Of a DNA stretch of 64,000 bases, positions 45,902 to 53,253 are shown one piece after another; the first letter of the stretch is position 1, and every line of letters starts with the position of its first letter. The stretch is from Pseudomonadaceae bacterium (GTDB taxonomy: Bacteria; Pseudomonadota; Gammaproteobacteria; Pseudomonadales; Pseudomonadaceae). The notes under the pieces were generated by a model. That model made no database searches. It was not told the DNA's origin and saw nothing but the letters and a program-made list of their open reading frames with translations. The translations under genes were made by a program, and so were the position numbers. The stretch is from positions 1 to 64,000 of the forward strand of contig CAAFUS010000009.1 in NCBI GenBank assembly GCA_900766265.1, given 5' to 3'.

Positions 45902-46972
45902 ATGTTCAAGATCAAACCCCTCGTGGCAGCCATCCTGACCGTGGTGTCGGTCCAGACCTATGCAGCGGGCAATACCTCGATCCAGGACCAAGACGGTATC
46001 GATAACCAGGCGAACGTGCTGCAAACCGGCGGCGAAGGAAACATTGCCGAGCAGATCCAGGCCGGCACGCTGAACACCGCTGAAACCGAACAGACCGCAT
46101 CCGAGAATGCCGATTCTCTGATTTCGCAGAACGGCGAATACAACTACGCCGAGTCGGTGCAGACCAATTCGCGTTGGAGCAGCGCTGCGCAGTATCAGGA
46201 CGGTGCCGAGAACACCTCGGTGGTCACCCAGGAAAACAGCGACAGCGACGTCGCCCTGATCGAGCAGGTCGGCGATCTGAACATGGGTAGCATCTTCCAG
46301 AGCAACAGCTCGGATTCCTCGGCGCGGATCATCCAGAACGGTGACTACAACACCGCGCTGGTTGCCCAGGACGGCCAAGGCCATGACGCCTACAGTTCGA
46401 CGACTGGCAGCGACAACCGCCTCTATATCCAGCAAAGCGGCGTCGGCCAGCAGGCGGTCGTGTTCCAGGACGGCACAGCCAACGGCGTTACCACCTACCA
46501 GGAAGGCGCTGACAACCGCGCCCTGGTCGAACAGACCGGTGAATACAGCGCCGCCTTCATCGACCAGAACGGTATCGGGCAGGTCGCAGAACTCGCCCAG
46601 AATGGCGACACGAACGATGGCTACGTGACCCAGTCGGGCAACTTCAACGAGCTGTATTTCGACCAGTCGGGCAACGACAACCTGTTGCTGGCCGACCAGA
46701 TCGGCAATGACAACATGATCACCGGCCAGAGCAACGGCAGCTACAACACCGTTGACGTGATCCAGAACGGCGAGCTGAACACCGCAGCGGTCAACCAGCT
46801 CAGCGGTGCCGACAACCTCGCCACGGTTCTGCAGACCGGCAACGGCAACCTGGCTGACATCACCCAAGCGGGCATCGCCAACCAGGCGACCATCAACCAG
46901 AGCGGCATGAACAACAGCGCGTACATCAGCCAATCCAACAGCGGCAACGTGGCAACCGTTACCCAGCGCTGA
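45902..46972 (+). CDS. curlin-repeat (CsgA/CsgB-like) secreted protein
   Basis: A 356-residue protein with signal peptide MFKIKPLVAAILTVVSVQTYA, then about 20 degenerate curlin repeats of Gln-x-Gly-x-x-Asn spaced 16 to 22 residues, such as QNGEYNY, QVGDLNM, QNGDYNT, QSGNFNE, QSGNDNL, QNGELNT and QTGNGNL. Such repeats form the beta-solenoid of curli amyloid; this protein is two to three times longer than E. coli CsgA. GGAG lies 7 bp upstream of the ATG. No csgEFGC genes are visible around it, so how it reaches the surface is unknown. It lies 100 bp from dif. Confidence 0.85.
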   Translation: MFKIKPLVAAILTVVSVQTYAAGNTSIQDQDGIDNQANVLQTGGEGNIAEQIQAGTLNTAETEQTASENADSLISQNGEYNYAESVQTNSRWSSAAQYQDGAENTSVVTQENSDSDVALIEQVGDLNMGSIFQSNSSDSSARIIQNGDYNTALVAQDGQGHDAYSSTTGSDNRLYIQQSGVGQQAVVFQDGTANGVTTYQEGADNRALVEQTGEYSAAFIDQNGIGQVAELAQNGDTNDGYVTQSGNFNELYFDQSGNDNLLLADQIGNDNMITGQSNGSYNTVDVIQNGELNTAAVNQLSGADNLATVLQTGNGNLADITQAGIANQATINQSGMNNSAYISQSNSGNVATVTQR

Positions 46973-47071
46973 GACCGAGCGTAGATGTGCCGGCAGGGAT
47001 GCCGGCGATTCGGAGCAATGATGATGAAAAGGGAGCGGGTTGGGACGAGTACGTTCGTTTCTGTATATTCT

Positions 47072-47099
47072 ATTTAACATAATATACATTATGCGAAGC
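47072..47099 (-). other. dif: chromosome dimer resolution site dif
   Basis: Its reverse complement matches the E. coli 28-bp dif at 26 of 28 positions: XerC arm CTTCGCATAAT, centre TGTATA, XerD arm TTATGTTAAAT. This marks the replication terminus. The XerC arm (TTATGCGAAGC on the plus strand) is at the left edge of the prophage and is repeated at 47274-47284 and 54560-54570. Confidence 0.93.
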
Positions 47100-47101
47100 G
47101 C

Positions 47102-47260
47102 CTAAGACGACATGACAAGCTCACCAGAGCCATCCGTCAGTTGCCACCAAACACAAAGCGGTTCGATTGACTGAAGCCTGACACACGCATCGAACTGGGT
47201 CTGAACTTCGTCTTCATACTCGTAGCCGGGGTTATCGACCAGCTCGTAAGTCAGGATCAT
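47102..47260 (-). CDS. small acidic protein at the dif edge, unknown function
   Basis: A 52-residue ORF (MILTYELVDNPGYEYE...SGELVMSS), acidic with Trp-Trp and Cys residues. GGAG lies 9 bases upstream of the ATG. Its upstream sequence and ribosome-binding region coincide with a dif-like site (47257-47284). It lies between two dif-type copies, so it may belong to a separate small insertion or to the end of the inovirus. Confidence 0.5.
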   Translation of the reverse strand: MILTYELVDNPGYEYEDEVQTQFDACVRLQSIEPLCVWWQLTDGSGELVMSS

Positions 47261-47284
47261 TTCATAATCTCCATTATGCGAAGC
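47257..47284 (-). repeat. second dif-like site, direct repeat of dif
   Basis: Aligned to the intact dif 185 bp to the left it matches 21 of 28 positions in the same orientation, including a perfect CATTATGCGAAGC XerC arm. The XerD half is degenerate (CATAAT only). Confidence 0.8.
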
Positions 47285-47298
47285 GGCCGGTGAATGGA

Positions 47299-48576
47299 TC
47301 ACCATAGGTGGCCGGGCTTGCTGCTTCCTACGACGACGAGATCGGATTGCCTAGCGGACGCCTGTCCGGTTCCCCGCGGCGCGCCGCTTGGGGAACCTGA
47401 CAGGCTATTAACCGTGCGCTCGTTGACTCGTCCCTTGAGATCGAGCGGCCATGTACGGGCAACATGGGAAACGCCCTGTTTTTCGAGCAGTAACCCATAA
47501 CCAGTACGGGTAACGGTCCAGCCCATGGCCTGAATCTCGCGAACGTACATGCGTTCCTTGACGTTGTAAGAGCTGTCGAGCAATTCGATCTGGCCCATGA
47601 GCCGTTTGCCTTCCTTCTGGCTGTCGATGATGCCAGTAGCCCTGACGGTGTACTTCTGAGCGAGGTTGTCCAGATAGTCGATGGCGTGCACCTCCTCGCC
47701 TTGGTCGGCGGTTGTCGCTGACTGGGCAACATGCAGCGTGGGCGGGTCCGGATTAACCAGGCCAGCCGGTGGCTGCTCATAGACAACTGAATCAGCCTTG
47801 GCAACGATGACCTTACTGGACCGTTCGGGATTGACCGGACCGCTACCGCTGAAGAACCCGATGAGATGAAACACGGCATAGCCTGCGAGAACAAAGGCAG
47901 CAGGAACACCCAGGGCGAGTGCCTTGGAGTTCTTAAGGACGTTGGTGCGTCCGGTCTGGTATACACCGGTCCCTACTCCCTCGCGACGAACAGACGAATA
48001 CAGGCCGAAATACTTAGAGTCATAAGAACGGACCCCTGAGCCGATCTTGACGAAACGGCCCTTAGCTTGCTTCTGCAACTGCTCCCACTTGTACTGGTTC
48101 GGACGGCCAACAGCCTGGAGCTTGAGAAAGTAAACGATGTCCTCAATCCGGCTACGGATGATCTTGTGCACATCATCGCGATCCTGACCCATGATGACGA
48201 TTTCAAGCCCGCGATGCCGATGCTCGGTCCAGAACTTTTGCTGGTTCAGCGGGAGCTTGTAGTTACCACTGGGGAAATAGTCTTGGATCTCGTCCCAGAC
48301 GATCATCGCGTTATCAGGCGTGCGATCGGCAAACTCATTCTTGACGCGCTCAATGTCGGCGGCCTCTCCATCCTGCTCGGCCGGCTCAATGTAAAGCAGG
48401 AGCATACGGACATACTCGACAGGCTCGTCGAGTAGCTCGGCGAACTTATCCCAATTGACGCCACGAATATTGGTAATAACCTGCCGTCCGGACTTGAGCG
48501 CGGGCAGGATGTGATAGACGCATGCTTCGTAGCTTTTGCCAGCACCTGGCAAGCCCTCATGAAAATGGATAGCCAT
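47299..48576 (-). CDS. Zot-like morphogenesis protein (pI)
   Basis: The inovirus assembly ATPase. The 425-residue product starts MAIHFHEGLPGAGKSYEACVYHI (Walker A GLPGAGKS), has Walker B NAMIVWDEIQDYFP and a FWTEHRHRGLEIVIMGQD segment typical of the Zot domain, and a single membrane helix at about 225-245 (PAAFVLAGYAVFHLIGFF), dividing the cytosolic motor from a periplasmic tail. The start overlaps the pVI stop (TAATG). It should work with an outer-membrane secretin; none is present in the prophage, so a host secretin may be used. Confidence 0.9.
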   Translation of the reverse strand: MAIHFHEGLPGAGKSYEACVYHILPALKSGRQVITNIRGVNWDKFAELLDEPVEYVRMLLLYIEPAEQDGEAADIERVKNEFADRTPDNAMIVWDEIQDYFPSGNYKLPLNQQKFWTEHRHRGLEIVIMGQDRDDVHKIIRSRIEDIVYFLKLQAVGRPNQYKWEQLQKQAKGRFVKIGSGVRSYDSKYFGLYSSVRREGVGTGVYQTGRTNVLKNSKALALGVPAAFVLAGYAVFHLIGFFSGSGPVNPERSSKVIVAKADSVVYEQPPAGLVNPDPPTLHVAQSATTADQGEEVHAIDYLDNLAQKYTVRATGIIDSQKEGKRLMGQIELLDSSYNVKERMYVREIQAMGWTVTRTGYGLLLEKQGVSHVARTWPLDLKGRVNERTVNSLSGSPSGAPRGTGQASARQSDLVVVGSSKPGHLW

Positions 48577-48869
48577 TACCAACGCCCCAGGGTGATGGCC
48601 TTGCGAGCAAGGCGAAAGAGCACCGCAGCTAGCAGAATGGCGAATGCCTGACTGATACCGGCCTGACTCAGGAAATACCCGATGAACTCCATCGTTGGAC
48701 CCAGGTGGTCACTGATAGGCGTACCCATGAAGTCAGGAGGTTGGATAGCCTCCAAGACTTCAAGAACACCGTCGAGAAACTTCTTAAGAAGCTGAATCGG
48801 CAGATCGGAAAGGTATTCGGTGAAGTCATCCCAAAGGCCTTTCCAGAATTCAAGCGTGAAGATTTCCAT
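48576..48869 (-). CDS. DUF2523-like minor coat protein (pVI-like)
   Basis: A 97-residue protein with an N-terminal amphipathic region and two hydrophobic segments (GPTMEFIGYFLSQAGISQAFAILLAAVLFRLARKA). This size and position, between pIII and Zot, is the DUF2523/pVI minor coat slot of inoviruses. GAGGTGA lies upstream, overlapping the pIII stop. Confidence 0.8.
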   Translation of the reverse strand: MEIFTLEFWKGLWDDFTEYLSDLPIQLLKKFLDGVLEVLEAIQPPDFMGTPISDHLGPTMEFIGYFLSQAGISQAFAILLAAVLFRLARKAITLGRW

Positions 48870-48877
48870 TGTTCACC

Positions 48878-50260
48878 TCATAGGAGCGCGATGCGGAATG
48901 CGAGAAAGGATGCAGCCGCGATGATCACCGCAGCGATTGCGGACCAAGGAATGTCGCCAGTGCAAAACTGGTCGAAATCGAAATCGAACACCCACGCCGA
49001 AACACTCCAGCGCGGACAAGAACCAGATGCGTTAAACGTAAGGAACTTGGTTGTTTGAACGGTTACAGGAAGCAACTGTACCTTTTGCGAGAAATCTGTC
49101 AGCACACTCCCGAACGTCTCTTCACCGGGCGTAAACCAATCTTGCGCACCAACTGGCGAACCTGACTGGCCACCGCCACCGCCGACGACACAATTGCCGC
49201 CTACACAATCACCGAAGCCATCACCATCTGCATCAGGGTTCGAAGATTTATTAGGGCAAAGAGGGCCGGTGCACGTAGAGTTAGAACCCGTTGTCTGGCC
49301 ATTGGGATTCTTGGTTGTAGTAGTAGTAACGGTGGTGGTAGTGGTCGTACAGTTCTTTATCCCCTTGCAGGTGGTACTAGTGGCGGTGTCGGTTTTTGTT
49401 GTCGTGGTAGAACCGTCGGGGTTTGTTTTAGTAGTAGCCTCGGTCCTAATATCAATTCCGTTCTTGTCCGGAGCTTTGGGAATGCAGGTTCTAACGCCGT
49501 TAACTTCACCGCAAGATTCGCCAGTATTTTCTTCACTCTTTTTTGACTCGCAAACCTGCTTGTCACCGTCAGCGGTGTAAACACACGGCTTTTCCTCCTT
49601 GACGGTTTCAGGATCGACAGAATCACTAACATCCTCAGCAATCTCTGAACCTGTACCAGTAGTGGAGCACTGCTGCCCGGTGTAGCCCATCTGGCCACGG
49701 CAAAGATATGGACCGGCGGTAAATGTCTTGCAACGCAGGTCGATTATCTCAACAGCACAACCGTCCTTGCATCCTTGACGTTGCGGAATGCCATATCCAT
49801 TGGACGATATAGACATGAAAGCGTCTGGCGCACTGCCAGCTTTGGAAAATGGCGCCTCAAGACCTGCTTTGTCCTTGCATAGATCAACAGGAACATCGCA
49901 CTTACCAAGTTGCGGATCGTATTCGGCACCACCTGGGCACGAATCACCTTTTCTGGTCACAGACCCATTAAACGTAGAGATATTTCCATCAGATAAACGG
50001 CGAATCTTTACGGTACATGCGAAAGAAGCCGGATTAGAGGTGGCACTTAACGTATGTGAATCATAGACGTGTGTACCTTGCGGGTGAACATACGACTGAG
50101 CGCCGACAGAACATGCTTCAGCGGCAGATTGAAACTTAGTAGTGCTGCCAACAGACCATGAAGTACCAGGGCGAATGAATGAAAATTCGTAATCGGCCGC
50201 AAAGGTAGGAGCCGAAATTAGTGAGAGGACGAGAAGCCCGAGATAATTGCCCAAGCGCAT
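48878..50260 (-). CDS. pIII-like adsorption/minor coat protein
   Basis: A 460-residue exported protein. Signal peptide MRLGNYLGLLVLSLISAPTFA; Cys-rich N half with many paired cysteines; a Thr/Lys-rich low-complexity linker (around residues 290-360, TTTTTTVTTTTT); a Cys/Gly-rich patch DADGDGFGDCVGGNCVVGGGGG; and a C-terminal membrane anchor (WSAIAAVIIAAASFLAFRIALL). This layout (receptor-binding domains, flexible linker, membrane anchor) is that of pIII. Receptor specificity cannot be predicted. ATG at 50260 follows GGGGGG. Confidence 0.85.
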   Translation of the reverse strand: MRLGNYLGLLVLSLISAPTFAADYEFSFIRPGTSWSVGSTTKFQSAAEACSVGAQSYVHPQGTHVYDSHTLSATSNPASFACTVKIRRLSDGNISTFNGSVTRKGDSCPGGAEYDPQLGKCDVPVDLCKDKAGLEAPFSKAGSAPDAFMSISSNGYGIPQRQGCKDGCAVEIIDLRCKTFTAGPYLCRGQMGYTGQQCSTTGTGSEIAEDVSDSVDPETVKEEKPCVYTADGDKQVCESKKSEENTGESCGEVNGVRTCIPKAPDKNGIDIRTEATTKTNPDGSTTTTKTDTATSTTCKGIKNCTTTTTTVTTTTTKNPNGQTTGSNSTCTGPLCPNKSSNPDADGDGFGDCVGGNCVVGGGGGQSGSPVGAQDWFTPGEETFGSVLTDFSQKVQLLPVTVQTTKFLTFNASGSCPRWSVSAWVFDFDFDQFCTGDIPWSAIAAVIIAAASFLAFRIALL

Positions 50261-50320
50261 AAAGCCCCCCAGAAGAACAATCCGAATTGAATGAGCATGT
50301 TTAATCCCCAGAAACAATGA

Positions 50321-50338
50321 AGGCCCCCGAAGGGGCCT
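50321..50338 (-). terminator. terminator after the major coat gene
   Basis: AGGCCCC / GGGGCCT with a CGAA loop; on the minus strand followed by TCATTGTTTC, between the major coat gene and pIII. Filamentous phages normally stop most transcripts here so that coat protein is overproduced. Confidence 0.75.
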
Positions 50339-50361
50339 CCGGCGAGGCGGCAGCGTGGTTA

Positions 50362-50496
50362 TTAGCGGAACCAGCCGATAACCTTGTTGAAGCCCCATTT
50401 AGCGACGCCGGGCAGAACCTTGACGGCAGCGATGGCAGCAATAGCAGCCACGATAGTGGCAGCATCTACAGCACCTACGATTGCGGAAAAGTCCAT
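50362..50496 (-). CDS. major coat protein (pVIII-like), 44 residues
   Basis: ORF of 45 codons: MDFSAIVGAVDAATIVAAIA, then AIAAVKVLPGVAKWGFNKVI, then GWFR. It has an acidic N terminus (Asp2, Asp11), an Ala/Ile/Val membrane helix and a basic C terminus (Lys33, Lys38, Arg44), the pattern of an inovirus major coat subunit without a long signal peptide, as in Pf1-type phages. GAGGAG lies 8 bp before ATG, and a terminator follows. It is too short for default gene finders. Confidence 0.85.
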   Translation of the reverse strand: MDFSAIVGAVDAATIVAAIAAIAAVKVLPGVAKWGFNKVIGWFR

Positions 50497-50501
50497 GTTT
50501 G

Positions 50502-50777
50502 TTACTCCTCGTTGATTACAGTGTCATCGGTGCGTGAGTTGATGTAACTCACTACAACACCGAACGCCCAAGCAGAAAGCCAGAGCATTAGCGGCAGAGT
50601 CAGCCCAGCAGCGAAGGCGGTCTGGACAGTCTCTGGTTCCGGGACTGCGAAGAGCGCCGCCAGCGTTGGCGTACTGGCGAACTCTTGCGCGGTCATGAGC
50701 GCGTAGCCCGAGCAGGCTTCGGAATACTCACCGACAGCGGTGAGAGTCGAGCCGGTCAGTTCTACGCAGAGAGCCAT
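50502..50777 (-). CDS. inovirus small membrane protein, unknown (minor coat candidate)
   Basis: A 91-residue protein with one clear C-terminal membrane helix (AAGLTLPLMLWLSAWAFGVVVSYI) and an N-terminal Cys pair (MALCVELTG...EYSEACSGYALMTAQEF). It starts 2 bp after the SSB stop and ends 5 bp before the coat gene. Position suits a pVII/pIX- or pVI-like minor coat protein but sequence evidence is weak. Confidence 0.6.
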   Translation of the reverse strand: MALCVELTGSTLTAVGEYSEACSGYALMTAQEFASTPTLAALFAVPEPETVQTAFAAGLTLPLMLWLSAWAFGVVVSYINSRTDDTVINEE

Positions 50778-50779
50778 GA

Positions 50780-51079
50780 TCAGCCGGCGACCTTGGCAGG
50801 CGCGGGAGCAGCGGCAACTGGCGACGACACGCGGCGGGCTTGGCGCGGGTCGATCTCCAGGCTGACGCGGTCGTCTTTGATGGCCGCGACGATGTCGCAC
50901 TCGTAGTGACCGACGGGCAGCACCTCATTAGCCGAGGCGCAGTAGTACGAGAACTTTTGCGGGTACGGAACGCCCGGCAGGTGGGCGTAGGCTTCGGCCA
51001 TCCAGTACTGTTTGCCGGACTTTGCAGCCATGCCAGTGCGGAAGTTGCCGGTGGTTTCGATTTTCAGGGTCATAGGCAT
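50780..51079 (-). CDS. single-stranded DNA-binding protein (gene V type)
   Basis: A 99-residue protein resembling Pf-type inovirus helix-destabilising proteins: MPMTLKIETTGNFRTGMAAKSGKQYWMAEAYAHLPGVPYPQKFSYYCASANEVLPVGHYE, with basic and aromatic residues in beta hairpins for binding ssDNA, and an Ala/Pro-rich tail. Start at 51079 follows AGGAAAT. It coats the viral strand before packaging. It overlaps the 98-residue gene by 10 bp. Confidence 0.78.
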   Translation of the reverse strand: MPMTLKIETTGNFRTGMAAKSGKQYWMAEAYAHLPGVPYPQKFSYYCASANEVLPVGHYECDIVAAIKDDRVSLEIDPRQARRVSSPVAAAPAPAKVAG

Positions 51080-51366
51080 TGGGTATTTCCTCTTAAAAGC
51101 CGAACAGTTCGGCAACGCATGGGGGTGCCACGCTCTTGGCGATCCAAGAACCATTGGCGTTCTGGCCGGTGGGCCTGGTGTTTACCGCTGTCGAGAGCGG
51201 CAAGGGTTTCAGTTACCTGCTGATGCAGGGTCGAGTTCATGAAGGCGCGGGTACGCTGCTCGACTTCGAGGCGGGCGCGCTGGCCAGCCGTGAGCTGGGT
51301 TCCCTGGAAGCTGACGGTGCGCAGGGTCATGCCCTCGCCCGGCTTGCTATCGACGATCTGGATCAT
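51070..51366 (-). CDS. inovirus hypothetical protein, 98 residues
   Basis: MIQIVDSKPGEGMTLRTVSF... a polar protein with a helical middle (LEVEQRTRAFMNSTLHQQVTETLAALDSG) and a basic Arg-rich C terminus. No family recognised. The start ATG is the third base-overlap of the 28-residue gene stop (ATGA), and the stop overlaps the SSB start, so it belongs to the coupled early operon. Confidence 0.65.
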   Translation of the reverse strand: MIQIVDSKPGEGMTLRTVSFQGTQLTAGQRARLEVEQRTRAFMNSTLHQQVTETLAALDSGKHQAHRPERQWFLDRQERGTPMRCRTVRLLRGNTQCL

Positions 51367-51449
51367 GGGCGGAACTCCAGGCGCACGACATACAGCGCGA
51401 TGACGGCGCCGGCGAGCGTTGCGAGCAGGGACAAGGTCGCGGAGATCAT
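51363..51449 (-). CDS. 28-residue hydrophobic microprotein
   Basis: ORF of 29 codons: MISATLSLLATLAGAVIALY, then VVRLEFRP. It is a single membrane helix with a short basic tail. It starts one base inside the previous gene's stop (TGATG) and its own stop overlaps the next ATG (ATGA), which supports translation. Size and hydrophobicity resemble pVII/pIX minor coat proteins. Too short for normal calling. Confidence 0.6.
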   Translation of the reverse strand: MISATLSLLATLAGAVIALYVVRLEFRP

Positions 51450-51637
51450 CAGATGCAGACCTCCCATTCAGCGACCGGCGAGCTATCGCCGCAGAAGCAG
51501 CAGATCCAGTACTTCTCCGGCTGGCCGTTAACGGTGTGCTCGAGCACGTCAGAGTGGTGTTGCTCGCCAAGGCAGCGCGGGCAGACGTGTTCGGCGTCAT
51601 CGAACAAGGGCACATCGCCCAGGAGCGAGGCGATCAT
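51449..51637 (-). CDS. small zinc-ribbon-like protein
   Basis: A 62-residue protein with two cysteine pairs, CPRC at 19-22 and CCFC at 46-49, spaced like a zinc ribbon. Its ATG overlaps the Rep stop (ATGA). Function unknown; possibly a nucleic-acid-binding accessory of replication. Confidence 0.65.
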   Translation of the reverse strand: MIASLLGDVPLFDDAEHVCPRCLGEQHHSDVLEHTVNGQPEKYWICCFCGDSSPVAEWEVCI

Positions 51638-52764
51638 GCGGCCACCTGCAGATGGTTCGGGCGCTGGTACCAGCTCGGGATTGGCAGCACGGTGGACTTG
51701 GTGATTTCGCGGGCCTGACGGACGAAGACAGGCGCAAAGCGCGACGTATCGCAGGCGTTGCGGATGTTGATGCCGATGCGGTTGAGGCGGGCCGCGTGGG
51801 TCTCAAACGCTCGTTTCGAGATGTTGTGAGACTGGCCATGCATCCAAATAATGGCCTGCGAAGCGGTGGCGTTAGCTGACGCCCTGCCCTTGCAAATGCC
51901 TTCCTCAATCAGCTTGTCTGCAATGCTTCCAATGTCCATAGCGGTAACCTTCAATCGGTCATCAACCGTTAAAAACTCGGCGTGGAGTTCGGCAAAACGC
52001 CTTTCGTCGAAGAGACCCCAGTAGCTGAGGTGTTGGCGCTGGAGAAGCTCGTTTTTCAGCTCCTGCTCCATACGCACCACGCCGTTTTCGGCGCAGAAAT
52101 TGCGAACGCGCTGCGCGTACGCGAATTCGTCGGATTGGTCGCCGTAAAGGCGCTTGATCTTGGGTAGAAGGTTCGTATCGAGCTCGAACGCCTTGTCGTA
52201 CGCCTTCCGGTACTGGAGCCGCCCGCCTTTGCCGTTGCCCTTGGGAGTCCAAGTGACAGTCCGGCCGTTGGCGTACAGAAAACCGATCGAGTGGCCTATG
52301 CGCTGACTGGAGATGCCGCGCAGGTAAGCAAGAACGTTGCCCTCGCCAACCGAAACATTGGTCGTCAGGTCGATTCGCTCGATCTTTGCCCCGTCGGCGA
52401 CGAGGTCACCCGAGCGACAGCCCGACTCACCCTGGCGCACGTCAACGCGAGTGCAACGGGTGAAAGCTGGAAGGCCGTATTCCCGAAGGATTGCGTTGTA
52501 GACGGCAATGCACTGCTCAACAGTGGTGAATCCGAAGAGGTTATCAAGGCGCCCTACTCTGCTCGGGTTGCCCTCAACGCGGATTTTCCGGCCTTGGACA
52601 TGAATGGTGACGGAGGTCGAATGGCTAGCCTCATGCTTAAAGCGCGGCTGGCGAGTGCTCAGGACTTCATTCGTATTGGTATCGATGGTGAGCGTGAGCA
52701 CGTCGCAAACGACCGGGAGGTCGTGCAAATGCTCCTGCGAAACGGTCAACCAATCGATAAACAT
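51634..52764 (-). CDS. phage replication initiation protein (Phage_CRI/gpII-like)
   Basis: A 376-residue replication initiator of the filamentous-phage RstA/CRI-type family, which nicks the double-stranded form at the plus origin. Landmarks: FIDWLTVSQEH at the N terminus, the RCTRVDVRQGE segment, and the WTPKGNGKGGRLQYRKAYDKAFEL stretch, followed by a C-terminal domain with a SYWGLFDERRFAELHAEF block. I could not pinpoint the catalytic Tyr with certainty. It heads the operon of overlapping small genes; the repressor is divergent 160 bp away. Confidence 0.85.
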   Translation of the reverse strand: MFIDWLTVSQEHLHDLPVVCDVLTLTIDTNTNEVLSTRQPRFKHEASHSTSVTIHVQGRKIRVEGNPSRVGRLDNLFGFTTVEQCIAVYNAILREYGLPAFTRCTRVDVRQGESGCRSGDLVADGAKIERIDLTTNVSVGEGNVLAYLRGISSQRIGHSIGFLYANGRTVTWTPKGNGKGGRLQYRKAYDKAFELDTNLLPKIKRLYGDQSDEFAYAQRVRNFCAENGVVRMEQELKNELLQRQHLSYWGLFDERRFAELHAEFLTVDDRLKVTAMDIGSIADKLIEEGICKGRASANATASQAIIWMHGQSHNISKRAFETHAARLNRIGINIRNACDTSRFAPVFVRQAREITKSTVLPIPSWYQRPNHLQVAA

Positions 52765-52923
52765 CCTGTTTCCCTGTCAATACCGGAATAACGGCATCCG
52801 AATACCGGTATGCTAACCACGGAGCATGACGACATGCAAGCATTAAAATACCAGAATAACGGAACTGTACGGTTGAACAGTATTTACGATCTGCGCACGA
52901 TGAAAAGCCAGAGCGAACGGACC
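52765..52923. promoter_or_regulatory. rep / repressor divergent operator region
   Basis: About 160 bp between divergent rep and the XRE gene. It has a direct repeat AATACCGGAATAACGG (52779-52794) and AATACCAGAATAACGG (52847-52862, one mismatch) and a palindrome ATACCGGTAT (52802-52811) between them. These are likely operators for the XRE protein. Confidence 0.65.
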
Positions 52924-53253
52924 ATGACGTTGAGCGAGAACCTGAAGAAATTCAGGGCGGCCCGAGGACTCACTCAGCCCCAAGTTTGGGGGCCTGCAGG
53001 CATAGCGAAATCGAGCTACACCTCATATGAAGCAGGCGCGGCAATGCCCTCGGCCGACAAGATCGTGGAGATCGCTAAGGTCCTGGGAGTGACGACAGAT
53101 GAACTACTGCTCGACGAATCGGAGCTGACAGTTTCCGAGGACCTGCGACCCATCTTGAAGCGATTCGACGCCCTCCCCAGCAGTATCAGGAATCAGGCAC
53201 GCATCGCCCTGAAAGGCGTCCTTTTTGGATTCGAGCAGGAAGCCATCAAGTAG
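52924..53253 (+). CDS. XRE-family repressor
   Basis: A 109-residue protein with an HTH_3 domain (LSENLKKFRAARGLTQPQVWGPAGIAKSSYTSYEAGAAMPSADKIVEIAKVLGVTTDELL, residues 3-60) and a short C-terminal extension with possible dimer role. It is transcribed away from rep, the position of a CI/RstR-like lysogeny repressor. An in-frame ATG eight codons earlier (52900) and the ORF's first ATG at 52810 are alternatives; homology starts at MTLSENL. Confidence 0.85.
   Translation: MTLSENLKKFRAARGLTQPQVWGPAGIAKSSYTSYEAGAAMPSADKIVEIAKVLGVTTDELLLDESELTVSEDLRPILKRFDALPSSIRNQARIALKGVLFGFEQEAIK

Noticed and set aside
45902..46972. CRISPR-like regular repeats
   Set aside because: The periodicity is in a coding sequence with degenerate protein repeats (curlin); no identical DNA repeats with unique spacers.
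46989..47006. Terminator after the curlin-like gene (GCCGGC...GCCGGC hairpin)
   Set aside because: Only 6 bp and no T-run on the plus strand.
49300..49480. Simple-sequence repeat in the prophage, possible phase-variable tract
   Set aside because: It is a mixed ACC/ACT/ACA Thr codon run in the pIII linker, not a pure repeat that would slip.
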